Shown: in pieces, positions 41,501-53,700 of the stretch
Layout: each line of letters starts with the position of its first letter
Position numbering within the stretch: the first letter of the stretch is position 1
From: Siphlonurus alternatus
Taxonomy: Eukaryota > Arthropoda > Insecta > Ephemeroptera > Siphlonuridae
DNA: 64,000 nucleotides
Direction: 5' to 3'
Assembly (NCBI GenBank): GCA_949825025.1
Contig: OX463781.1
Location: 2,085,066 to 2,149,065 of the forward strand
Made by a program: the position numbers and the translations under genes
The notes under the pieces: model-generated
What the model was told of the DNA's origin: nothing
What the model saw: only the letters and a program-made list of their open reading frames with translations
Databases searched by the model: none

Positions 41501-44500
41501 CTCTTCATCTTCTCTTGGTCAACTTGAGCCAAAGAATTAATATGTACTAGATATTAATTCTTTGATTGAGTGTTGATTGCTATTTTTAGACAGATTGGGC
41601 GCGATTCACGAAGCAGTTAGCCAGGTTTCTAACACGTTTAGCTTAACCACGTTTAACTAGGTGGTTTAACACGTAAAACAGGTATAGTTAAACGTGGTTA
41701 GAAACCTGGCTAACTGCTTCGTGAATCACGCCCATTATTAAAACACTGCTCTTTATTTATTTATTATTTTTTTTTAATCAAACCCTAACTTGGTACTTCT
41801 ACTTACTAATTAACTCACTAAGTTTGAAACCCCGAACCTTCCGAAACCCCGATTTAGCATTTCGCGTGCTCTTCCGGAACGGGGGCGGCCACAGCTTTGC
41901 AATCCATCCCGGCATTTGCCTGCGACTGAGGGAAACGTGGAAACCTCAGCCAGGATGGACGATAAAGCTTTTGTCAATGAACCGGAAGTGCAATGGTCCA
42001 AAGCCAGGGGAACCACATAGTGGAAAAGCGCAACGATTTACCCCCGAGTGGGAAATGTGTTTTTTGTTGAAAATGGTACATATAGGGACAAAAGATTTGG
42101 TGACATTTTAAATACTTTGTAGTGGTAATTGGCCTGAAAAGACTTTACGTCGAGTTATTGGAGCAAAATTGTCTTATCTATTTTTTTAATTTCTTCTTAT
42201 TCAATAACCTTAGTACAGTACCTGTGTGACTGCTAATATTTTAACAGTATTATCAAAGAGTTTATATTGTTCAATATAAAATCTCTGGTGCTATCATGAT
42301 CGTGCAATTATTTATATTGACGAAAGAATTGTTTATAATCCCGACAACATGCAGCTTTATTAGCTAGCGATCAATATTCACTTCGCTCGCTTTTTCACGC
42401 TCATGCCTGTTGCTGCAAGTAAAAGTCATCTCAATTTGCACACTTATTTTTGGGGAGAAACTGGACCTTTTACTATGCATGTTGCAGGGACCGGGATGCT
42501 CGCATTCATTTCGAGCATCCGTGGATGCGCACCCTGATGGTTTTTTTCTTTGAGCGTCCGCATCCGGTCTCTGGCATCTTATATGCAAGCAATATATATT
42601 ATAGACCATAATGGCCCGCCTTTTTTATGTGCTAAATTGAAAGAGGGTAAAAAATTATGCTATACTTTGATTTTTTTTACGAATTTTTTGCAACCTCAAA
42701 CCTCTTTAATTTAATTATTATAATTTTAATTTTCTGTATACTCCTTAACCTGCTGGACATCCCTTACGTCATTACATTCTTATTGACGCGATGTATAGCA
42801 GCTTCCGTTAGTGTTCTTTTAACAGGTAATCATGGGTAAATTACGTAATTCCCAGCCGCGCCGTTTGAATTTGATTCGGCGAACTCAAATATGACCGAAA
42901 CTTTATTACATTAAAATCAATGCAGTGCATATTTGTAGTATTTGATTAAATTTTGAACTTTATCTACTCAAAAGATTACGAAATTATATACGATCCAACC
43001 ATTTACTTATGGCATGTACCTCTCTGGAAAAATATAACCTCAATTGAAATATTTACACAAAACATCTGACACGATCGATCGACTGACACTAATTTTTCAA
43101 ACAGCAACAACCATGCACTTAAATTGCTCACTATATTATTATATATGTAATTATAACATATACTTCGATATTACTAAAATTTTATTATTGTAATTTAATA
43201 TTTGTATAAATCACTATACCTTTCTTCATTATAATTTTAGGATTATATAAGCACTATTAACGAAAGGAGAGAATATACAGTATAATAATTACGAACATTC
43301 TACGAAGTTTATGGTTGTCTTCAAGCTAAAAATCTCTGGTTTGCAATGTTTACATCATGTTTGAAATTAAAAAAAAAAAACTTGATTAACCTGCTCATCC
43401 TTACATCAGACTTTGTTTCACTGGCATGGAGCTGTTCGGCGAGTCTATTATTTTATATCTCGAAATAAATCGAGAATTATCTGCCTGATCAGTAGTAGTA
43501 AGAAACAGTAGCGGCACATGATTTTCGTTAATTATTTTTCATGGCGAAAATGAAAAATGAGAACCAAGCTTTTTTTTTTTTAATTCCCATTTCTGTCACT
43601 CATCATGTAACTAACCAAAATTATGTGGCGCTACTGTTTCCCACTTCTGATCAGGCAGATAATTATCGATTAATTTCGAGATCGCTATAAAATAAAATAG
43701 ACTCGCCGACCAGCTCCATGTCAGCTGAGTGTTCTAAGAAAATAAAAACAATACAATACATGCAAAGGTTATTTTTGCAATAAATAAGTTTTTTCTCTAT
43801 TTTTAAGACATAAATGATAAATATTTAACTGATAATATTATGGATATACAAAGTCTGTAAGGATGAGCAGGTTAACCGATTTTTATTTTATTCAGACATG
43901 ATGCAAACCAAAGATTTTTAGCTTGAAGACAGCCATAAACTTCGTAGAATGTTCGTAATTATTATTATACAGTACTGTATATTCCCTCCCCTCGTTAATA
44001 TAGTGCTTATAATCCTAAAATTATAATGAAGAAACATATAATAGTGATTTATGCAAAAATTAAATTACAATAATAACATTTTATTAATATCGAAGTATAT
44101 GATAATACATATATATATATAGTGTAATAGTGAGCAATTTAAGGTATAGAGATAATACGCCCACTGTTAATAAAAAATCCCATTCATGAAAATTATGATT
44201 TTTTTTTTTTAATTTTCTCCTTTACATAATTACTTATGAATAGGTAAAATATCAGGTATACAAAAACGAGCTTATAGTTTTCGAGTTATGAATTTTTATA
44301 TAAAGTTCTCTAATTTAATAACATGGAGAAATGGAAATTCCATGTTAAATTAGTCAACTTTAAAAATTAATAACTTGAAAACTAGCTCGTTTTTGTATAA
44401 TATAATATACAGTGCCTGATATTTTACCTACTGATAAGGTATATGTAAAGGAGAACATTCTAATTTTTTTTTTCATAATTTTCATGAATGGTATTTTTAT

Positions 44501-47500
44501 TAACATTAGCGCGAATTATCTCTATATCTTAAGTGCATGGTTCTGACAGGCACGGACTGGCCTACCGATCCACCGAGCGTGGGTCGGTGGGCCGCGACAA
44601 AAGTGGGCCGCCGGCCACAAAAAAAAAAAAGAGGGTAAAAAAGAGAAAAGAAAGAGGGAGAAGGAGAAGGAGAAAAAGGAAAATAAGAACAAAATGATAA
44701 CAACCAACTATTAGCGAAATTAAAGAGATTTTAAACCCGTGATGCATACAATGAACAATTATTATTATATAATGGACCATTTTATCTTAATGTAGAGCTC
44801 CTATCAGGAAAAAAAAAAATGAGTTAGTATTTTCTAAAAATCGTTCAAGTGATCCACCGTATATCGAACCGAAAAAAAAATCTATCTCACATAAACGTTT
44901 GCCAGAAAATAAATCCAAAGTCAGAGTAAACGAGTCGCTTAACATTTCAAGGCCTTACCTATATATATATAACCAAAACACTCGAATATCTCGAAAAAAT
45001 AAACCCTAGGTCTTAGGTGATATGAAAAAAATATAGCGATGTTCTGTGACACGAGCTTTAACCAAAAACCAATTATTATTTTTCGCTCGAATCCATTTAT
45101 CCGTAAAAAATAACAGTCTAGCAATGTTCATTCCCATAAGAGTTTTTCTTTATTTTTGTACGGAAAAATGGATTGGAGCCAAAAAATTTGGTTGGTCATA
45201 GAACCAAAGAATTAATATTTTTTCTATATGATAGAAAATCGTTTATTTTTCATACCACCTAACGGTGTATTCTTTTCTTTTATTTTTAAGATATTCGAGG
45301 GTCTTTGTAAACGACACGTTTGCTGTAACTTTGGAATTTTTTCTGGCAAACCTATGTGAGATAGAATTTTTTGGATTTCGATTTGATATGGAGGACCACT
45401 TGAATTATTTTAAAAAAAATACTAACTCAACTGATAGGAACCTCATAGGAACTCTACTTTAAGCTGAAATTACACGGTACAAAATTTCAAATTATTGAGC
45501 ACTGCATTCAATTTTTCATTTTTTATAAGAAAATTTCCACGCTATTTGTTTTTATTATACAGACTTTATTTATTTTTTTTTTTGTAAGAAAATATTGATA
45601 AAAAAAATGTATCATCATGTAATAACGTCTTACATAAATCAAGGAATTTATATACAGTATGCCTGGTATACTGCGCTCGTGATGTTATATGAAAAATCAG
45701 GTCTTTCTAAGTACAATGGGAGTTTTATCCAGGGCAGACTATATATATGCGACCCAGGAAATTTTAGTACTTTCAAATAAAGTTAAATCACTAAATTTGG
45801 AATAATAAAAAATAGCTATATCATTATATTACATTACAATCAAGTGGAAATTAACATGCATCAGAAAAATATTTCAGAGATTAAGAGATTAAATTATTTT
45901 AATGAATTTTGGTTAGATTACTTTGATGAAAACGGTATTAAAAATAAAATTTCACTACAAAATGAAAAAAAAAAAAAAAATGTAATAAACATTTATTCTT
46001 AAAAAAAGGGTATTTCAATTTTAATTAATGCAGAAGGAAATTAAAAACTAACTAAAATTTAAACTTGTATACAAGTACTCAAAATTACGTATAATATATT
46101 AAGAAAATTCCATTTTCAAACTCGTACGTAATTAATTTAAATACTCGGTTTATTAAGTAATTATTAATATACTTATTTTGCATGTTACACAGTATTTTTA
46201 GTCTTGTCTTGATTTATATTTTGTCCAATGGACACGCGCTGTTTTTTTTGACACATGACAAAATATATTTTTATATTAAAATTATGTGTTTAATGACACA
46301 TAATTTTAAATATATTTTTAAAACCAATTGTATTTGCAACTAAAAAAATATTTAGTAGTCTCATTTTTTTCCTTTAAAAACATAATTGTACATAGGATTT
46401 CTATGAAGTATCATTAAATAATTTATTTCAGTTTTTAGTGTAATTTGATAAAAAATTTAGTGATATTTAGTGAAAATTCTAGTGAAATCCTAAAAAAAAT
46501 CGCGCCTGCGGCGGGCTACTGGGGGGCTACGCCCCCCAGACCCCCCTTTCGAGTGCTAGAGCCTCCGCCTCTGTGGGCCGTCGTTCCTTCTTGCTCGGTG
46601 GGCCGTTGCGGCCCAGTCCGTGCCTGCATGGTTGCTGTTTGAAAAATTAGTGTCAGTCGATCGATCGTGTCAGATGTTTTGTGTGAAGATTTCAAGGTAT
46701 TTCCTATCACTTCACAAGTTCAGATACTCTATGTCATAAATAACGGTTGGATCGTATATAATTTCGTTATCTTTTGAGTAAATAAAGTTCAAAATTTACT
46801 CAAATACTACAAATATGCACTGCATTGATTCTATCTAATAAAGTTACGGGCATATTTGAGTTCGCCGAATCAAATTCAAACGGCGCGGCCGGGAATTACG
46901 TAATTTACCCATGATTACCTGTTAAAAAAACACTATCGGAAGCTGCTATACATCACGTCAAAGAATGTAATGACGTAAGGGATGTCCAGCAGGTAAGGAC
47001 TACTGAAAATTAAAACTATAATAATTAAATTAAAGATGTTTGAGGCTGCAAAAAATTCGTAAAAAATTCACAGTAGCATATTTTTTTACCCTCTTTCGAT
47101 TTAGCTCATAAAAAAGGCGGGTCATTATGGTCTGTCGCCAATAATTTATCAAAAATCATGATTATAACCCACTTTTGCCATGTTTCTCTTTCATTTCAAT
47201 GGAGTCAATTTTTATGGGAGGGTAACGCGATGGGTGCACATCGCTCCCATATGAGAGCGTGAAATTGAGTGTTTTGAATACCTCGTATTAAAACCTTAAC
47301 ATCGAGGGCTGTGACGTCATAGTCATGCTTCCCTATGCTTTCGTGTTAAATATTTGCATGACTATGACGTCACAGCGTTTTGCAGCATGATTTTTAAGGA
47401 TGTTACAGCGTACACAGTAACACTACTTCTGATATAAATACCACAGTACTTAAACATTCGGAGCATGCAGCTATTGAATTCTTTTATTTCAATTATTTAT

Positions 47501-50500
47501 TATGTATATTATTAATGGGGGACATTCACAAAGCACTTTAACCCCCACTTTAGCCCCGATTTTTAACCCTGGTGCTAAACATGGTACTAAACCAGGGGCT
47601 AACCATGTTAAGCTCATAGCTTAGCACCATGTTTAGCACCAGGGTTAAAAATCGGGGCTAAATTGGGGGTTAAAGTGCTTTGTGAATGTCCCCCATTATT
47701 TTTATTTTTTAACAAACCCTAACTTGGTACTTCTACATACTAATTATTCAATAAGTTTGAAACCTCGAACCTTCCGAAATCCTAAAATGAGCGTTTCGCG
47801 GGCTCTTTCAAAACGGGGGCGGACACGGCCTTGCAATCCATCCTGGCATTAGCCTGTGACTCAGGGAAACGTGGAAACCTCAGCCAGGGTGAATGCTACA
47901 ACTTTTTTCAATGGACCGGAAGTGCAATGGTCCAAAGCCATGCAGGGAAACCGCATTGTGGAAAAACGTAATTTAAATTATAAATCTTATTAGCTAGCGA
48001 ATTTCAATCATAGAAGAAAAATTTATTGATCGATAATTAATTTTATTCCTGGTTTTCCATAAAAGTTCCCTTGCAGTTAAATTTCCGTTCTTACTAAAAT
48101 ATCTAACAACAACTATAACCCTGACATGAAAACTGCGCTGTTCTCTCTTAATATTTTTCTATGATTTAACATGCCACCGGAACTGGTATATCGTTTGGTA
48201 TGAAACCTATCTAAAGATAGTTGAATTATTATACATGGCTTAGTTTAATTTTTTTTATCAAGCCACACAATTTTTTTACCTGCCCAGCCCCGACTTTGTG
48301 CGTGCATTTTGCTGGCTCATTCTGAACTGTGAGACTGAGGGAACCGTGGACACCACAGCTAAGATGGTCGCTAAGAAAACCACGTGTCGGAAAGACACCC
48401 CTTAGTGGATGAAGATTTAAAATGTCACCCTTCCAAATTCATTGTAACTATATTGGCGGTGAAATTGAATTCATTCGCGAATATTTTCTTCATATTTGTG
48501 TCTTATTTCAAAGTATTTAGGCTTCAAAATTTGTTTCGGAAGAAAACAATACAAAACAGTAGTACTTCTGTCCGAACGCAGGTGTACTGAGGATTACAAC
48601 ACAGTGCACTTTTGGGAGGTATGGTGGCACCAACCACCGTTGGCTCGCTGCTTAACACGCCTCCCTGTGGCGCCTGCTCTCTCGCTGGCTCCACCCACCC
48701 CCTGGCACCGCCCCGTGCACTCCTCGGCACGCTTGAAAATCCATATAAGAAATTTTTTTGACCCTCCATGGACATCTCCAAATCTCCCCTTCTATATGAG
48801 GCTGTACATTTTCATGGTGTTTTTCAGAAGTGCTGAAGAGAAATTTGGTAGATCTTATAATTTATGAAGGCAAATAAAAAGTAATTGGTTATCTTGATAA
48901 AAAAATTAAAAATACATTATTCTCTAAATTTTTTCCGTGTGATATTTTCCAGGAGTAAATGGAGAATTTTTGTCAGATAATTACGGTATAAATTATGTAA
49001 ATATCAAACGACGAAAATATTTTTCTGGGGAAACTATTTTTGATTTTTTGGGATATCCGTTCAATATTATGGAGGATCACTTGAAAATCATTTTTAGAAA
49101 ATACCAACTCTTTTGATTTTGGTGCGCACTCTACTTGAAAGACATCTATAAGAGACTACCAAATTCTTGCTTCGATCTATAACATCGGAAGACCCCAAAA
49201 TAGGTTTTCAGAGCTTTAATAGTCCGCTGACCGAGAAAAAATTAAAAATTTCGATGAATATTCACTTGTTACCCCCACACATCCAAACAGCTTACATTGT
49301 GAATGTCTCTGGTATAATGACGTTATTGTTTTGTTTCAGCGATGAATATTTGGTTCGTGTGCGCGCCCAGGTGATGACACGCGATGACAGTTCGGGAGGC
49401 TGGGTTCCCATGGGTGGCGGGGGCCTGTCTGAAGTTGCTGTCCACAAGCGCCCCATCCTCCCCAGCCAGCCCCCGGACACCCCTGCAGACCCTGGGGCGG
49501 AACATGAACTCTCCCTCGCCCTTGCTCTCCAGTACGAGTACCTGATCTTCGGGCAGCGCATCTCCGACAAATCGGTAAATACCTACCTTTATTCACCCGG
49601 TAACTACCTTTAATCTCCGAAAAATCGGGAACTACCGTTCTCTAATCAACGACAAATCGGTAACCACCTTTCTTTACTCAGGGTGTATACCAACTGGAAA
49701 AACCTGGAAAACCGGGAAATATCATGGAATTTCAAACCCTCTGGAAAAACCGGGAAAAATCATGGAATTTCGAAAATACTTGAAAATAACCTGGAATTCT
49801 CACATTTTTCAGTATTCGTTTTTTTAATTATGCATGCAATTTCGATGATAAAAATCTTGATAACATACAGTTTTGGTTTTTAATTTTTTTATAAGTTCTA
49901 ATATTCAAATCAATTATTAAACTTATTCAAGTATTGGAGATGAAAATTAGGGGGAAAAAAGTGTGCAAACGCGGCGTAAAAAGATCGCGATTTACGAGAG
50001 ATCGCGTACGTGTTACAGTGACGTCAATATTATTTCAGATGCATAGTTAAATATTTACTGAAAGATGTTTGAATGTTTCAAATAGTAATTTATACAACAA
50101 AAAATACTGCTTTTTCAAGTGAAACAATTTAAAACTTAATGAACTTTAAAAAAAAAATGCATGCATGCATGCATGCAGTGGTGTTAAGATCGGCAATTTA
50201 CGCGAATTATACTAATTTAAAAAGTTGTTTGTTTGATGAGGATAGCAAAAATCTACATTATAATTAAACATATTTCATCAAAAGAACTGCACAAAATTCT
50301 AGTATGTACAAATTATGATACTGTAAATGCCCTGTTTATATTATATAATATAATTTGATGTGAATTCACTTTATCTCTTTAAAAATACTAGTAAAATTGA
50401 GTTGCCGCAGGTGAAAAAGGGTTATATCCAAGCCCAATTGTGATTGAATTTTTGAGCCTTGGTTACATGAAAAATAATTTTTTCAGGCCACTTTTGCACC

Positions 50501-50667
50501 TATTAAGTTTGGAAAGATAACTATACTTGTCTTTCCAAATTCAGGTTCAAAAGTGATCAGAAAAAAAAATATTGTGGATGCTGCTGAGGCTCAAAAATTC
50601 AATCCCAGTTTGGCTTGGATATAAATAACCCCTTTTGATCCTTTAGAGTCACCATTAATTCATTGCT

Positions 50668-50719
<52 letters not shown>

Positions 50720-53700
50720 CCGACAATTTCCTTACAAATCCAAAAATTTAGGACCCATAAATTAGAGGACACTTTTTAGTAAATTCGTGAAATAGAGTTT
50801 TTAATAATTTCAGAAAATTTCCAATCTATTTCCCTGTATAAAAAAAGGATTTGCAAATTTGCTTCTTTCGTAATATCAAGATTTAATATACATTCTATTC
50901 ATGCATGCATGTACTATACAGTATATATGATATAATTATTTTATATTATATTGTCACCAGAAAAGTTAATTTAGATATATGTACCTCAATTTTCGTATTG
51001 CTTTGTACGATTTTCGATTGTTCCCTATTATATCATATAAGTTTAGTATATTTATAATAAAATATATACCCATATATAATTAAAAAAAATGTATTGTATT
51101 AATTTCATTGGTTCCATCTAAAAAATTGAGCATAAAATTTTTCTAAAAAAAAAAAAAAAAAAATGCTCGCTACGCTCGCAATTTTTACACCATCATGTAC
51201 TATTTTTTATATACAGTATAATATACTGGGTTGCATTTTTTTCATTTTTTTTTTTTCATGATCTGTACACTTTAAATTGAAATATTAATATTATTTAGAG
51301 AAACAGAAAAAAAACACGTAAAATACCAAGATTTTATTTTTTTTCCTTATGAAATTTAAACATTGGACAATACCTTAAAAATTGCATGGTTCAAGATTTT
51401 AGTGTTTGCCCCCCCCCCCCCCTCCTTGAACGCTAAAAAAAATACCTGGAGATTTTTAAAAATCTCTGGAAAAACCTGGAAAACTCATGGAATTTCTTTA
51501 GTGAATATTGGTATACACCCTGAAATTACTGTAAAGTGAGTTGCACACAGACTCGTATTTCTGCTATAGTATAAAGCATACGATCGTACGTTTCTCATTT
51601 AGAACCGATTCTAAATTTCGTATCATATGAAGCCATGTGATACGAAGCTGTGTGCCCGACTACATCTGATCGCATAGGTTCTTTTTGAATTATGCGCTTC
51701 GAAATCATGCGATCCTGTACGAGACAGCCCAATTGTATCAATGACCTTTTATGCGTCTGATCTTCGAGCAACGTATCTTCGATAAATCGGTAACTACTTT
51801 ACTGTCATCATGACAACGGCTTTCGTATTTTAAGAAATAATATTTTGATGTGTTCGACCACGTGTTTTGTCGCGTCAAACATTCAATTCGGATAACGCGT
51901 TGGGATCATTTGAATATTCCAAAACACGAAATTAGGAATTTGCATGCTATTTTCTTACTAGCTCAGTCGAAAGAGGTTGTTGAAAAATACACCTCTGAAT
52001 TTTATGCGATTTTTTCTTGTAAAGGATCATACCAGAAATGGAGATTTAAGGAGGTCACGTGACCTGGAGGCTCCGTCGGCATCGCCTATGACGTCATTAC
52101 ATTCTTTGCTTCAACTATAATAACACTTGCAAACAATCATTTCATTGTTGCTTGTTTGTTATTTGTTTCTATACCACAAGTTGTTTACGAGTATTACATA
52201 TAGTTGAAGCAAAGAATGTGTTGACGTCATAGGTGATTTGGGGAGCCTCCAGGTCACGTGACCTCCTTAAATCTCCATTTCTGGTATGATGCTTACTAAA
52301 AAAAAAATCACATAAAATTCGGGGGTGCATTTTTCAACAACCTCTTTCGACTGAACTAGTAAAAAAATTGCATGCAAATTCCTCATTCAGAGCCAAGGGG
52401 TTAACTTTTCTGTAGCTTCAAAAAGAAAGTGCGATAAATACATATAATATGGTGATAGCCGCGGCTCCCTAACTCGATCTGGATGCATGTTAACGTTTAT
52501 CGTTAAGACTATTTGATTTGCAAAGGATTGACCTCAGTTGATTGATATCTTGGAATCGGACCCATTGAATTGAACAAGATTTGCTCATCATCTATAGGTG
52601 GCATGCAAATTTTGAAGTGGATCGGTGTGATCAGTTTTGAGAAAACTTAGGTTAGAAGTTTAACATTGGCCTCATGGACGAAAACCGGAAATGGAGCTAT
52701 TATGAGGAAACCGCCCCCTTGAATCTGCTCAAACCATAAGCGATCGAGTTTTAAATCATACTTAAAATTCGAAAACTTATTTCATTCGATTCCGTCTGAC
52801 AGAAATTTCCTTTTTCTCCGAAGTAACTGAAGTCAATCTTTCATTGCGATATATACTATCGATTTTAGGCGGATCTACATGGCGACAACGGCGATGCGAC
52901 GCGATTTTGACGCAAAAGCTGTGAAATCCTATGCGCCGAGTGAATCGCAATGTTTCAATGGTGATTATTGCGTTAGTCAATTATTATGGTGACAAGCTTA
53001 ATTCAATCAACACATTTTGCTCACATTTTACCACGAAAAGCCAATTGCGGCCCTGACTGCAACGTTCTAGAATCGCTGTTTTTGTTCCAGATTGTTGCAA
53101 ATTTAATTACACGGTTGTTAATTAATATTTTATATATTAATAAAGTAATTATTAATGTGATAGTTAATCAAGTTTGAAACTCTACACTTTGTTCATTGTA
53201 AATGTGCAAGATGCAATTTGTTGAAAATAATGTTGGCTTCATTCACAGTATTCTGTTGAATGAATTCATTGACTATTTTCCTGCAGCATCAACAAGCAGA
53301 GGGTAGAAGGGGCACTTTGATCCCCCCCCCCTGCATTAACATCCCCCTCCCCTCATGATTCTATTTCTGTCCCCTCGTTCCGTGGATGCACCCCCGAGGA
53401 TGACCTAGTTTGCCCGGGGTTTTGAATGAAATATACTTTCCCCTCCACGTGGATGGCCTGGCTCCATTCAAGGGGTAGATGACCTCGCAGCAAGCAAGGG
53501 AGGGTTTGACACGTGTCGGCACCCGCTCGATATCTTCCCCTACATCCAGGGATACAATGAAACAGGGACTGCTGCAAGAACTAGGCCATTCAGCTTTTTC
53601 CATTCACTAAATTCTGCAGCTATATTTGAATCAAAATTAATAATTTTTGTTTTCCTCTATTCGTTTTTCCGATTTTTTTGATTTTTGTAGCAGCATATGA

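Larger units (their letters stand above)
42603..47133. mobile_element. Giant foldback element (arms over 900 bp) with two insertions
   Basis: The outer ends AGACCATAATGGCCCGCC and GGCGGGTCATTATGGTCT are inverted. The arms pair through 42603-43530 and 43620-47133 once two insertions in the right arm (44143-44528 and about 44543-46626) are removed, for example ACAGCAACAACCATGCAC with GCATGGTTGCTGTTTG. No coding capacity is seen. The superfamily is unknown; I found no clear duplication at its ends. Confidence 0.75.
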
